64,000 bases of DNA from Soonwooa sp032062245 (GTDB taxonomy: Bacteria > Bacteroidota > Bacteroidia > Flavobacteriales > Weeksellaceae). How positions within the stretch are numbered: the stretch's first letter is position 1; each line of letters opens with the position of its first letter. A model generated the notes under the pieces. The model was not told where the DNA came from and ran no database searches. It saw only the letters and a program-made list of their open reading frames with translations. The stretch is from positions 11,515-75,514 of the forward strand of contig NZ_DAMBQF010000010.1 in the NCBI RefSeq assembly GCF_032062245.1. Reading direction: 5' to 3'. The position numbers and the translations under genes were made by a program. This document shows, piece after piece, positions 50,116 to 59,085 of this stretch.

Positions 50116-50361
50116 TTAGAGATTTCTTTTTTTTAGTTCTGCTTCTAGGATTTCAGTTTTTTTCGAAGCTTTATAAAGTAAGTAGCCTAAAAACACAGGA
50201 AAGATAAAAGCAAATCCAAAGCCTTTCGCCCAAAAAGCAACTCCCGCAATTCCCGCCGTAAAGCCAATTAAAACCGAATTAAGGATTTTCGTAGACTTCA
50301 AAGTTTTCTTAGCTTTTAACAATTCTTCGTCGCTAAGGGTTGTATAATCGATGTCGGACAT
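50116..50361 (-). CDS. Small two-helix membrane protein (81 aa)
   Basis: Cytosolic N-terminal helix (DIDYTTLSDEELLKAKKTLK) and two membrane helices separated by a short Lys/Gly turn (SVLIGFTAGIAGVAFWAKGF, FAFIFPVFLGYLLYKASKK). No named family recognised. It resembles the neighbouring 86-aa protein in layout, and the two may be paralogues. It sits 6 nt above DUF3667. Confidence 0.7.
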   Translation of the reverse strand: MSDIDYTTLSDEELLKAKKTLKSTKILNSVLIGFTAGIAGVAFWAKGFGFAFIFPVFLGYLLYKASKKTEILEAELKKRNL

Positions 50362-50363
50362 AT

Positions 50364-50624
50364 TTATTTTTTTCTACTTTTTAATTCTTTATCCATTGTC
50401 GCAAAGGTCGTGTAGATCGGCAACAACGTAATTGGGAGAATAAAAATAGGAATCGACGCTGGGAAATTAAATTTTTCAAAACCTTTGTAGATGTTAATTC
50501 CTAAATACACCAAAAGTATGATGATCCAAATGCTAGCAAAAGCAGTCCAGATCTTCTTTTGTTTGTTACGCAATATCTGCAATTCCTCAGTTGGCATCTC
50601 TGAGTAGTTTGGTTTTTTATTCAT
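50364..50624 (-). CDS. Small two-helix membrane protein (86 aa)
   Basis: Opening KPNYSEMPTEELQILRNKQK is a short soluble helix followed by membrane helices (TAFASIWIIILLVYLGINIY and FPASIPIFILPITLLPIYTT). The 'soluble helix with (T/S)EEL then two helices' plan is shared with the 81-aa protein just 2 nt below. Function unknown; same operon. Confidence 0.7.
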   Translation of the reverse strand: MNKKPNYSEMPTEELQILRNKQKKIWTAFASIWIIILLVYLGINIYKGFEKFNFPASIPIFILPITLLPIYTTFATMDKELKSRKK

Positions 50625-50648
50625 TTTTTTGTTTTGGTTTAAAAAATA

Positions 50649-50714
50649 TTAAGCGAAAAATTGTGTGATAAAATCAATGATTTTAACAGCGATTTCGATG
50701 ATTAGTGTGACCAT
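50649..50714 (-). CDS. Possible 21-aa hydrophobic peptide
   Basis: ATG 50714 gives MVTLIIEIAVKIIDFITQFF plus A, then stop. It is a single amphipathic or membrane-spanning helix with spaced acidic and basic residues, as in some small toxins and membrane-protein regulators. A perfect -7 box TATATTTG lies at 50745-50752 on its strand, 30 nt above. It is the first ORF of the run toward DUF3667. Very short, so it may not be translated. Confidence 0.4.
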   Translation of the reverse strand: MVTLIIEIAVKIIDFITQFFA

Positions 50715-50818
50715 GATATTTTGTTTTTTGAGGTTTTTCTGAAACAAATATAATATCTCAGGATCAGCAATTATGGTTATAAATGATGAACGGTAATTTT
50801 GAAATGTCGAATGGTAAA

Positions 50819-51460
50819 TTACGGAATCTGAATCTTTTCTCCTCCGAATTTCGGCTCTACACCAAAGAACATATCCCAATAGACTTTGGCTCTCGCAAAT
50901 TTTTCTCTAAGATTGGTTTTGAAGCCCATCGCTTTGTTGACATCTTTTGCGTTGTAGCCATAAGCCGTCATTCCGTTTTGTTGCGCTAGAAAAACCGCAC
51001 GTTGATTATGGAATTTTTGCGAAATGATAACGAGTTCTTTTTGACCAAAAATTTCTTTTGCTCTAACTACAGAATCCAAAGTTCGGAAACCCGCAAAATC
51101 TTCAAAAATATGATTTTCGGGAACGCCTTTTTCCATTAAAGCAAACTTCATGTCTTCAGGTTCGTTGTAGTTTTTTTTAGAATTGTCACCACTTACGATG
51201 AAATATTGGACTTTTCCTGCCTTGTGTAATTCTGCAGCAGCGTCGATCCTATAATTAAAATAAAGATTTGGTTGACCATTCGCTAGCGTTTTCCCAGTGC
51301 CAAGCACGATACCAACTTTCTCCTTCGGAATATCATTAATATTAAATGAGTTAAAAGCTTCGGTATCGCTTTCTATCGTTGTGTTGGACCACCAAACAAA
51401 AAGGGCCGATACTACGATGAGTATCAGTCCTGTATTTAATATTTTCTTGAAAATTTTCAT
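50819..51460 (-). CDS. SanA/YdcF-family (DUF218) envelope protein
   Basis: 213 aa with one N-terminal membrane helix (ILNTGLILIVVSALFVWW) and a DUF218 domain outside. VGIVLGTGKTLANGQPNLYFNYRIDAAAEL and YFIVSGDNSKKNYNEPEDMK are typical of SanA, known in E. coli for vancomycin exclusion at high temperature; the later conserved SVVRAKEIFGQKELVIISQKFHNQRAVFLA is present. A role in envelope integrity is likely. Monocistronic. Confidence 0.85.
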   Translation of the reverse strand: MKIFKKILNTGLILIVVSALFVWWSNTTIESDTEAFNSFNINDIPKEKVGIVLGTGKTLANGQPNLYFNYRIDAAAELHKAGKVQYFIVSGDNSKKNYNEPEDMKFALMEKGVPENHIFEDFAGFRTLDSVVRAKEIFGQKELVIISQKFHNQRAVFLAQQNGMTAYGYNAKDVNKAMGFKTNLREKFARAKVYWDMFFGVEPKFGGEKIQIP

Positions 51461-51529
51461 TTTAAAACTCGTATCATTTAATCGAATTTTAAAAATAAGA
51501 TTTATTTATTGCTTTTCAAAAATTTTAAT

Positions 51530-52174
51530 TTAAAAATCTAAACCATTTGGGAAAGCTTTCTTTCTAAATATATAAAGGAACAAAGCGCCAACTGTAATCG
51601 CAGAATCTGCTACATTAAAGATATATTTGAAAAACTCAATCTGTTTACCGCCAAATATAGGGACCCAATCTGGCCAGGTCGTATCCACCAATGGGAAATG
51701 TAGCATGTCAACCACGCAACCACGCATAAAGTACGAATAACCATCACCGAAAGGCGTTAGTTTTGATACGCTGTCATAGTCTATCCAACGGCCAATACTT
51801 TCTTCATACATCGTTCCAGAATCGAAAATCATCCCATAAAACATCCCATCGATAACGTTACCAATTGCACCTGCAAAAATCATTGCCATCGGAATGATGA
51901 GGTAATTGGACGCACCTTCTTTTAACCATTTTCTGAAAAGGAAAATCATTCCGCCAGCTAAGAAAAGTCTTAACAAGATCAAAGTATATTTTCCCCAAAG
52001 TCCTCCGAAATGAAGACCATAAGCCATGCCCGGATTCTCTACAAAAGTCAATCGGAACCAGCTAAGTCCAAAGACTTCCACACTTTCGCCAAGATGGAAA
52101 TGCGTTTTGATGTAGATTTTTGAAGCTTGGTCGATAATTAAAATTAATAAAGTGATTAATGCAATCTTCTTCAT
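51530..52174 (-). CDS. lspA: Lipoprotein signal peptidase (signal peptidase II)
   Basis: Aspartic membrane protease that removes the signal peptide of prolipoproteins. Four membrane helices; catalytic Asp in AGAIGNVIDGM and FNVADSAITVG, with FVENPGMAYGLHF before. At 214 aa it is longer than E. coli LspA (164); the extra residues lie in the loop between the two Asp motifs (EESIGRWIDYDSVSKLTPFG), usual in Bacteroidota. Its ATG overlaps the DUF2683 stop by one base. Confidence 0.95.
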   Translation of the reverse strand: MKKIALITLLILIIDQASKIYIKTHFHLGESVEVFGLSWFRLTFVENPGMAYGLHFGGLWGKYTLILLRLFLAGGMIFLFRKWLKEGASNYLIIPMAMIFAGAIGNVIDGMFYGMIFDSGTMYEESIGRWIDYDSVSKLTPFGDGYSYFMRGCVVDMLHFPLVDTTWPDWVPIFGGKQIEFFKYIFNVADSAITVGALFLYIFRKKAFPNGLDF

Positions 52175-52365
52175 TATTGTCCTTTTGGCTTGTTAGGTCT
52201 ATTGATTTTTTGCTCTTTTTTTTCGTTGATTTTCTTCACAGTTTTTTGATTGTGAAAATGATTTCTTGTATGAAATTTTTCAAACTCGATATTCATGTCT
52301 TTCAAAACACTTTTAAGAGCCGCTAACTCCATAGCATTTTTTGTGTGTACTATTATAGATTCCAT
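52174..52365 (-). CDS. DUF2683 family protein (63 aa)
   Basis: MESIIVHTKNAMELAALKSV followed by LKDMNIEFEKF is the DUF2683 pattern (IVHxxN..QL.ALK..LKALKI.FE). Such proteins resemble antitoxins in size; no toxin gene follows. The tail is basic. Its stop shares a base with the lspA start, so they are coupled. Confidence 0.78.
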   Translation of the reverse strand: MESIIVHTKNAMELAALKSVLKDMNIEFEKFHTRNHFHNQKTVKKINEKKEQKINRPNKPKGQ

Positions 52366-52375
52366 TATTTAGGAT

Positions 52376-52618
52376 TTATTTTTTTGATAATTCGTCTAGT
52401 CTTTTTCGTTCTCTAGGACTTAAATCGTCTATTCCGTTTTCGCCAATTTTGCTTAGCAGTTGGTCAATTTCTTTTTCGCGTTCACGTTTATCATTATTAA
52501 AACGGTCGTCGATGCTCATGTACTTTTCTTCTGGTTTAGAAATTGAAGCGCTAAACTTATCTTTAAAATCAAACGCAAAAATAAGGATAATAATAAGAAA
52601 GATGATAACTAATGTCAT
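52376..52618 (-). CDS. Small protein with N-terminal helix and DUF6576-like tail
   Basis: 80 aa. One membrane helix (MTLVIIFLIIILIFAFDF), then YMSIDDRFNNDKREREKEID and QLLSKIGENGIDDLSPRERK, which matches the short DUF6576 segment found at the C-terminus of Bacteroidota rhomboid proteases ('..LL.KI...G.D.LS..E...L'). A free-standing version of that tail. 10 nt above DUF2683, same direction. Role unknown. Confidence 0.72.
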   Translation of the reverse strand: MTLVIIFLIIILIFAFDFKDKFSASISKPEEKYMSIDDRFNNDKREREKEIDQLLSKIGENGIDDLSPRERKRLDELSKK

Positions 52619-52629
52619 GACTTTATAAC

Positions 52630-52659
52630 CAAAAAAGGTTTACAATTTCTTGTAAACCT
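52630..52659 (-). terminator. Terminator of the DksA-like gene
   Basis: AGGTTTACAA and TTGTAAACCT form a 10-bp stem with a 4-nt loop; on the minus strand a T run follows. Confidence 0.88.
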
Positions 52660-52715
52660 GTATTATTACTTAATTAAAGAAAATAATCGTTTATACAATC
52701 TCAAATGTTTTTGAA

Positions 52716-53102
52716 TTAACGTTGCATATTTTTAGCTTCAATACTCAAAGTTGCGTGTGGTACAGCTTTTAGTCTTTCTTTTGAGATTAACTTTCCTGTC
52801 ACACGACAAATCCCGTAGGTTTTGTTTTGTATTCTGATTAACGCATTTTTCAGATCACGGATAAACTTCTCTTGTCTTCCTGCCAACAACGCATTTTGCT
52901 CTTTGCTTAGCGTCTCAGCACCCTCCTCAAAAGCTTTGAAAGTCGGCGACGTATCGTCCGTTCCGTTATTTTGATCGTTAATAAAACTTTCTTTAATAAG
53001 ACTTAAATCTTTTTCAGCTTTATCTATTTTATCTTGAATCAGTTGTTTAAACTCTTGTAAGTCGGCGTCACTATATCGTAATTTCTCTTCTGCCATGTTC
53101 AT
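52716..53102 (-). CDS. DksA/TraR family protein lacking the zinc cysteines
   Basis: 128 aa, with a second possible start two codons in (MAEEKLRYSD). Long coiled-coil (LQEFKQLIQDKIDKAEKDLS to LKNALIRIQNKTYG) and a C-terminal finger YGICRVTGKLISKERLKAVP. Of the four zinc-binding Cys of DksA only one remains (ICRVTG); the later pair has become polar. The same form is standard in Flavobacteriia. It probably binds RNA polymerase through the secondary channel. Single gene with its own terminator, below ileS. Confidence 0.85.
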   Translation of the reverse strand: MNMAEEKLRYSDADLQEFKQLIQDKIDKAEKDLSLIKESFINDQNNGTDDTSPTFKAFEEGAETLSKEQNALLAGRQEKFIRDLKNALIRIQNKTYGICRVTGKLISKERLKAVPHATLSIEAKNMQR

Positions 53103-53194
53103 AACTTTAAATAATTTGGTTTTTTTATATTAATTAAAGATAGTAAAAAATATTTATAAAACTATTACAAAAAAACAAGCAATATTAACAATTT

Positions 53195-56100
53195 TTAAAC
53201 TTTTTCTACCTTTATTTTAAATTTCACTTCATCTATCTCAATTTCGTTGAAGTTTTCAGAAATCGCTTCTGTAACAATATTATTTGCTAAAACTTCTTCA
53301 GAAATATAAGCTTTATTTCTTTCGATGTCAGCTAAGAAAGGATTATCGTTTTCTATAGAAATGTTAATTCTATCCGTTAGCTCAAAATCTTTGTCTTTTC
53401 TAAGGTTTTGAACGCGATTGATGAATTCTCTAGCAATTCCTTCCGATTTCAACTCGTCCGTTAACGTCAAATCTAATGCCACAGTGATTTTTCCTTCACT
53501 TGCTACCGTCCAACCTGGGATATCTGATGTGAAAATTTCAACATCATCAATCGTGATTTCGTGTCCAGAAACTGTAGCTTTTCCTGTTTTTTCAAGATCT
53601 GCAATTTGCTCACTTGTGAAAGCAGAAATTTCTCCTGCAACCGCTTTCATATCTTTTCCTAACTTCGAACCTAAGGTTTTAAAGTTCGGTTTGATTTGTT
53701 TTACAATTAAATGAGATGCTTCCTCTGCATTAATTAATTGAAGTTCTTTTACGTTCACTTCTTGCTTAATTAATTCAGCAACAGCATTAATTTGAGCTTC
53801 TGTTTTTGCATCCAAAACTGGAATCATCACTTTTTGAAGTGGTTGACGAACTTTTTGGTTTTCTTTCTTTCTTAAAGAAAATACCATCGATGTGATTTGT
53901 TGCGCTAAATGCGTTTTTTCAACCAAATCGGTATCTATTAAACTTTCACCAGCAACGGGGAAGTCCGTTAAATGCACAGATTCGCCATTTGTTTTTTCTG
54001 TTACCGCATTCAAATCTTGGTACAATTGATCCATAAAGAACGGCGCAATTGGAGCCGAAAGTTTTGCAATCGTATCCAAACAAGTGTATAAAGTTTGGTA
54101 AGCTGAAATTTTATCATCGCTGTAATCGCCTTTCCAGAAACGTCTTCTACATAATCTTACATACCAGTTCGATAAATTATCATTCACAAAAGTATTGATA
54201 GCTCTTGCCACTTTTGTTGGTTCGTAATCTTCGTAGAATGCTTTTACATCTTTAATTAAAAGATTTAATTCTGATAAAATCCAACGGTCGATTTCTGGTC
54301 TGTTTTCAACATCTTTTTCAGAATAATTAAATCCATCAACATTTGCATATAAAGCAAAGAAAGAATACGTGTTGTAAAGCGTTCCGAAGAATTTTCTACG
54401 AACTTCATCAATTCCTTCAATGTCGAATTTCAGGTTTTCCCAAGGATTCGCATTCGAAATCATGTACCAACGCGTCGCATCGGGACCGTAAACAGAAAGC
54501 GTTTCGAAAGGATCAACGGCATTTCCTAGACGTTTAGACATTTTTTGTCCGTTTTTGTCTAAAACCAAACCGTTAGAAACCACATTTTTATACGCCACAG
54601 AATCGAAAACCGTCGTCGCAATCGCATGCAACGTGTAGAACCAACCACGAGTTTGATCAACACCTTCCGCGATAAAATCTGCTGGATAAGCTTTTTTGTC
54701 GTCAATCATTGCTTTGTTCTCGAACGGATAATGCAATTGTGCATAAGGCATTGCTCCCGAATCGAACCAAACGTCGATTAGGTCACTTTCACGCTTCATT
54801 GCTTTTCCTGATGCTGAAACCAAAACGATTTTTTCCACCACATTTTTGTGAAGGTCGATGATTTCGTAGTTTTCTTTCGCCATATTTCCGATTTCAAAAC
54901 CTTTGAAAGGATTCTCCGTCATCAAACCTGCAGCAATTGATTTTTCGATTTCATTATACAATTCTTCAACTGAACCTATGATGATTTCTTCTTTTAAATC
55001 TTCCGTTCTCCAAATCGGCAACGGAATTCCCCAATATCTTGAACGGGAAAGATTCCAGTCGTTTACATTTTCTAACCAATTCGCAAAACGTCCTTCACCA
55101 GTAGATTTAGGCTTCCAATTGATGGTTTCGTTCAGTTCAACCAACCGATTTTTAACGGAAGACATTTTCACGAACCAAGAATCCAACGGATAATACAAAA
55201 CCGGTTTGTCGGTTCTCCAACAATGCGGATAACTATGGACATATTTTTCAACTTTGAAGGCTTTGTTTTCGGTCTTTAGCAAAATCGCTAATTCCAAATC
55301 CCAAGATTTCTCAGGTGCTTTTCCGTCGTCGTAATATTCGTTTTTAATATATTTTCCTGAAAATAATTCAGGAACATTTTCACCTTTAATGAAACGACCT
55401 TGCAAATCCACCAATGGAACCAAATTGTCGTTTTCGTCTTTCACCAACATTGGTGGAACACCAGCGTCTTTAGCAACTTTCGCATCATCTGCACCAAAAG
55501 TTGGCGCCGTGTGCACAACTCCCGTTCCGTCTTCCGTTGTCACGAAATCTCCAGGAATTACTACAAATGCTTTTTCTGGATTTTCAGCTGGTAAAAACCA
55601 TGGAACCAATTGCTCATAAGTTGTTCCAACCAAATCCAAACCTTTGAATTCTGCTAAAATTTGGTAAGGAATTGTTTTGGATTCCGCCGTGTAATTAGCG
55701 AAATCCTCGTTAGTTCCTTCCACGAATTTCTTCCCGAATTGTTTTGCTACCAAAGCTTTCGCCAAGATAATATTTATCGGTTCGAACGTATATTGATTAA
55801 AAGTTTTAATTAAAACATAATCGATGTTTGGACCAACCGTTAACGCCGTGTTAGAAGGCAAAGTCCAAGGTGTTGTCGTCCAAGCCAAAATGTGAATTGG
55901 CTGCTCTTTTTCATTGTCAAATTCTGCCCAATGCAAAGCGCCACCACAAGTGTTTTCTGCAATATCGCAAGCTTCAATTGAAGAAAGACCTTTGATTTTT
56001 GAAGCAACTTTTTCAGAAAGTTTTTTAACTTTAAATTGGGCTACAACCGTCGTATCCGAAACATCGCGATAGGTTCCTGGTTGATTCAATTCATGTGAAG

Positions 56101-56671
56101 AAAGTCCAGTTCCAGCTTTCGGCGAATACGGCTGAATAGTATAACCTTTGTACAACAAATTTTTATCGTACAATTGCTTCAATAACCACCAAACCGACTC
56201 CATGTATTTTGGTTCGTAAGTGATGTACGGGTCTTCCAAATCTACCCAATAACCAATTTTTTCGGTAAGGTCGTTCCAAATGTCGGTGTAACGCATTACC
56301 GCATTTTTACAAGCTTGGTTGTATTCTTCGATGGAAATTTTCTTTCCGATATCTTCTTTGGTGATGCCTAATTCTTTCTCAACGCCCAATTCCACGGGAA
56401 GTCCGTGCGTATCCCAACCCGCTTTACGGAAAACTTGCTTTCCGTTTTGCGTTTGGAAACGACAAAAAATATCCTTAATCGCTCTCGCCATAACGTGGTG
56501 AATGCCCGGAAGTCCGTTTGCAGATGGCGGTCCTTCGTAAAACACGAATTCTGGATGCCCTTCTCGGATCTCCACAGATTTTTTGAAAGTGTCGTTTTCC
56601 TTCCAGTTAGCAGCAACATTTTCTGCAACTTGGCTAAGGTTTAGGTTTTTATATTCTTTAAATTGACTCAT
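53195..56671 (-). CDS. ileS: Isoleucyl-tRNA synthetase
   Basis: 1158 aa class I synthetase. HIGH-like PGIHHVMARAIKD near residue 54; editing domain with WTTTPWTLPSNTALTVGPNI and VVIPGDFVTTEDGTGVVHTAP; WFDSGAMPYAQL; KMSKR in DKNGQKMSKRLGN near residue 705; anticodon domain with NWYVRLCRRRFW; and a long C-terminal part. The length fits the eukaryote-like IleS branch (about 1050-1150 aa), typically more tolerant of mupirocin; this is inference from family. There is no T-box in the upstream region. Confidence 0.96.
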   Translation of the reverse strand: MSQFKEYKNLNLSQVAENVAANWKENDTFKKSVEIREGHPEFVFYEGPPSANGLPGIHHVMARAIKDIFCRFQTQNGKQVFRKAGWDTHGLPVELGVEKELGITKEDIGKKISIEEYNQACKNAVMRYTDIWNDLTEKIGYWVDLEDPYITYEPKYMESVWWLLKQLYDKNLLYKGYTIQPYSPKAGTGLSSHELNQPGTYRDVSDTTVVAQFKVKKLSEKVASKIKGLSSIEACDIAENTCGGALHWAEFDNEKEQPIHILAWTTTPWTLPSNTALTVGPNIDYVLIKTFNQYTFEPINIILAKALVAKQFGKKFVEGTNEDFANYTAESKTIPYQILAEFKGLDLVGTTYEQLVPWFLPAENPEKAFVVIPGDFVTTEDGTGVVHTAPTFGADDAKVAKDAGVPPMLVKDENDNLVPLVDLQGRFIKGENVPELFSGKYIKNEYYDDGKAPEKSWDLELAILLKTENKAFKVEKYVHSYPHCWRTDKPVLYYPLDSWFVKMSSVKNRLVELNETINWKPKSTGEGRFANWLENVNDWNLSRSRYWGIPLPIWRTEDLKEEIIIGSVEELYNEIEKSIAAGLMTENPFKGFEIGNMAKENYEIIDLHKNVVEKIVLVSASGKAMKRESDLIDVWFDSGAMPYAQLHYPFENKAMIDDKKAYPADFIAEGVDQTRGWFYTLHAIATTVFDSVAYKNVVSNGLVLDKNGQKMSKRLGNAVDPFETLSVYGPDATRWYMISNANPWENLKFDIEGIDEVRRKFFGTLYNTYSFFALYANVDGFNYSEKDVENRPEIDRWILSELNLLIKDVKAFYEDYEPTKVARAINTFVNDNLSNWYVRLCRRRFWKGDYSDDKISAYQTLYTCLDTIAKLSAPIAPFFMDQLYQDLNAVTEKTNGESVHLTDFPVAGESLIDTDLVEKTHLAQQITSMVFSLRKKENQKVRQPLQKVMIPVLDAKTEAQINAVAELIKQEVNVKELQLINAEEASHLIVKQIKPNFKTLGSKLGKDMKAVAGEISAFTSEQIADLEKTGKATVSGHEITIDDVEIFTSDIPGWTVASEGKITVALDLTLTDELKSEGIAREFINRVQNLRKDKDFELTDRINISIENDNPFLADIERNKAYISEEVLANNIVTEAISENFNEIEIDEVKFKIKVEKV

Positions 56672-56849
56672 TTCAGTCTCAAGTTCTTTTATACTAAATA
56701 ATTAAGTTTGCGAATTTAGTGAAAATATAGCAAAAAATAATGTTCTCTATGGTGAGAAATATGGTGTTGAAACATGAATTTAATATCAAATATTTTAAGA
56801 AAGATTAAAAAAGGAATGATGTTACAAAAGATTGTATCTTAAAATCTTA

Positions 56850-56857
56850 TATTTTTG
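56850..56857 (+). promoter_or_regulatory. -7 box above the membrane-protein trio
   Basis: TATTTTTG matches the -7 consensus; TTG at 56832-56834 is only 15 nt away, shorter than usual. A tiny frame (MRIFAFYCKEKK, from 56878) lies between it and the first gene. Confidence 0.45.
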
Positions 56858-56924
56858 CAATTATAAAAATGAACAAATGAGAATCTTTGCGTTTTATTGT
56901 AAAGAGAAAAAATAATGAATATCC

Positions 56925-57935
56925 ATGTCAAATCTACTGAAGGGAAGCTTAAGTTATTTCTTGATTGTAATAGTTTTTCCTTTTTTGTTGTTGTTTATGG
57001 CATATTACGGTTTCGAATCGTCTTATGTTAAAATAAAACATCTCGAGCAACCACCTGATTTTATATTTTCGTCGGTGTATGCTTATCGACTTATTCCAAA
57101 TTATGTTAGTGTTGAGATGAATAATTTTCTTCACTTTGTCGTGGAAAATTATTTAGTGATAATTAAACCTGTTTTAATAAAAAATGGAAGCATTTATTAT
57201 CATAGTATTTTTTTGACCAATGCATTGTTTTTTACAATTTATTTTATTATTCTCGAACGAATTATCAATGTTGTATGTGAAGGTTCGGGTTTTAAAAGTC
57301 AGAAGAATTTGTTACTTTTTATTGTTGCTGTTTTCGTGACCTGTATGACGCAATATGTGCCTACTAATGGTGATTCTATTGCGTTAGCGTTTTTTCTTTT
57401 AGGTGTTTTTTTTAGTTTGAAGTTTAAAAAAAGTAAGAATTTTCTGTATGTTATTTTGACGGCTATTGTGATTTTTGTGTCGACATTTGTGAGAGAAACG
57501 GCTTGTCTCAATATTTCTTTTTTTGCTGCTTTACTTGTAGATTTTAAGAATTTAAAAACTTTGAATAAAAACGTTGTCGTCAATGTATTGATTTTGGTTT
57601 TGGCGTTTATTATTCCGTATGTTTTACTGAGAACAATGATTATTAAACAAGAAACGACATTTTTTGAAGGTGTTTATTTAAAACAAAATTTCACGAGTCC
57701 TTTTAATCTTTTAGGATTGTTATATGGGATAGTCGGTATATGGCTTCTGAATAAATTTATTGATATAAAAGAGCGCAAAAGTATCTTTCTTAACTTTTTA
57801 ATTTTCTCAATGCCTTATTTTGCCATGGTTGTATTGGTGGGATTATTTTGGGAAACTAGACTGTTTTTGCCGATAATGATTATTGCAATAATTTTTGCTA
57901 GGACCTCCAAGAGTGAATTAAAAGAAGCTTTATAG
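56925..57935 (+). CDS. Polytopic membrane protein, possible glycan-related
   Basis: 336 aa with roughly nine membrane helices. It starts SNLLKGSLSYFLIVIVFPFL and has a large loop (GSIYYHSIFLTNALFFTIYF). No catalytic motif was recognised. The following two genes look like EpsG/Wzy-type proteins, so it may belong to a small surface-polysaccharide group; alternatively, to a GT39-like glycosyltransferase family. Low certainty for function; the gene itself is certain. Confidence 0.72.
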   Translation: MSNLLKGSLSYFLIVIVFPFLLLFMAYYGFESSYVKIKHLEQPPDFIFSSVYAYRLIPNYVSVEMNNFLHFVVENYLVIIKPVLIKNGSIYYHSIFLTNALFFTIYFIILERIINVVCEGSGFKSQKNLLLFIVAVFVTCMTQYVPTNGDSIALAFFLLGVFFSLKFKKSKNFLYVILTAIVIFVSTFVRETACLNISFFAALLVDFKNLKTLNKNVVVNVLILVLAFIIPYVLLRTMIIKQETTFFEGVYLKQNFTSPFNLLGLLYGIVGIWLLNKFIDIKERKSIFLNFLIFSMPYFAMVVLVGLFWETRLFLPIMIIAIIFARTSKSELKEAL

Positions 57936-57939
57936 AATT

Positions 57940-59076
57940 ATGCATTTATTACATCCATATTTTTTAGTTGCGATTGTCGTAATGTTTGTGTTTAGCTTTC
58001 AGGAGGTATATTCAGGACGAGTTAATAAAAAGTACTTTTGGTACTTGGGCGTATATTTAATGATCTTGGCTGGATTTAGAGATCAGGTTGGAGCTGATTT
58101 TGGAAGCTATCTTGGAATATATTACTGGACAAGTTCAAAAGAATATTGGAGCATATTTCTTAAAGCGTTAACCTTTGAACCCCCTACTCCTATTGAGTTG
58201 GAGTGGGGCTATGTTTTTATTAATAAATTGGTACTTGAGTTTAATGCTCCGTTTTATGTGCTAACAACAGTAGTCGCTATTTTAGCTATTAGTTTTAAGA
58301 ATAAGTTCATTCTAGAAAATACAATGTATCCTTTTTCTTTTTTATTAATATCTTTTATTCCTGGATTTTTTGTTGGAGAGAGTGGGCAGATTAGACAAAA
58401 TTTAGGTTCTTTTATTGCTTATTTTGCAATCAGATATATTAAAGAAAGGAATCTTTTAATGTATCTTCTATTTATCCATCTAGCGGGGGGAGTACATAGT
58501 GTTTGTTATGTGTTGTTGCCGATGTATTGGTTGGCTAGAGTTCCTTTAAATAAGCTTTTTATGATGCTAGCGATTATTGGGTCCATTATTGCATCGCCAT
58601 TTGAAGTCTATAGATTCTTTGGTAGTTGGTTAGACTCTCTGATGTCAGACTCAACTATTGTTGTAGGTTTCAATGGTTACATGAGTGAAACGATTGAAAG
58701 ACAACGTGGCGGATTTGGGTATCCGGAGTTAATGATGTTAATAGTTACAGTTTTCTTATTTGCATTCGACACTCTAATGAAGAAAAAGTACCCTTATTAT
58801 GAATATCATAGATGGTATGCTTTGATAGCAATTTGTTCGTATTTTATTTTTAGGAATAATCCAATCTTTTCGTCAAGATTAGCAGGGGTATTTGTTGGTG
58901 TTTCTTATCTAATAATTCCGAATGCTATGTATGTGGTTAATGCAGGGACTAAAAGAATAATCCATTTTTTCATTATTTGTCTTGCGATTTTTAACTTCTT
59001 AGTATTCTCATCATTTAACAATATTAGTAAAGGAAAATTTACAATAGAAAAATATAGAAACTGGATTCTCCCATAA
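57940..59076 (+). CDS. EpsG/Wzy-like polysaccharide polymerase
   Basis: 378 aa, about ten membrane helices. The pattern LGVYLMILAGFRDQVGADFG, then YVFINKLVLEFN and SGQIRQNLGSFIAYFAIRYI followed by HLAGGVHSVCYVLLPMYWLA is that of the EpsG family (R in 'GFRD-x-G-D', R in 'IRQ', H in 'H-S'). These enzymes polymerise repeat units of exopolysaccharide. It begins 4 nt after the previous stop. No glycosyltransferases or export genes are nearby, so its pathway is unclear. Confidence 0.8.
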   Translation: MHLLHPYFLVAIVVMFVFSFQEVYSGRVNKKYFWYLGVYLMILAGFRDQVGADFGSYLGIYYWTSSKEYWSIFLKALTFEPPTPIELEWGYVFINKLVLEFNAPFYVLTTVVAILAISFKNKFILENTMYPFSFLLISFIPGFFVGESGQIRQNLGSFIAYFAIRYIKERNLLMYLLFIHLAGGVHSVCYVLLPMYWLARVPLNKLFMMLAIIGSIIASPFEVYRFFGSWLDSLMSDSTIVVGFNGYMSETIERQRGGFGYPELMMLIVTVFLFAFDTLMKKKYPYYEYHRWYALIAICSYFIFRNNPIFSSRLAGVFVGVSYLIIPNAMYVVNAGTKRIIHFFIICLAIFNFLVFSSFNNISKGKFTIEKYRNWILP

Positions 59077-59085
59077 TTATAAGAT

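Noticed and set aside
56672..56924. T-box or other amino-acid sensing leader near ileS
   Set aside because: No T-box sequence or specifier hairpin was seen. T-boxes are also not expected in this phylum.
56914..57030. Small overlapping frame MNIHVKSTEGKL at the start of the membrane-protein gene
   Set aside because: It overlaps the larger gene in another frame and lacks a domain or start context that would make it preferable.
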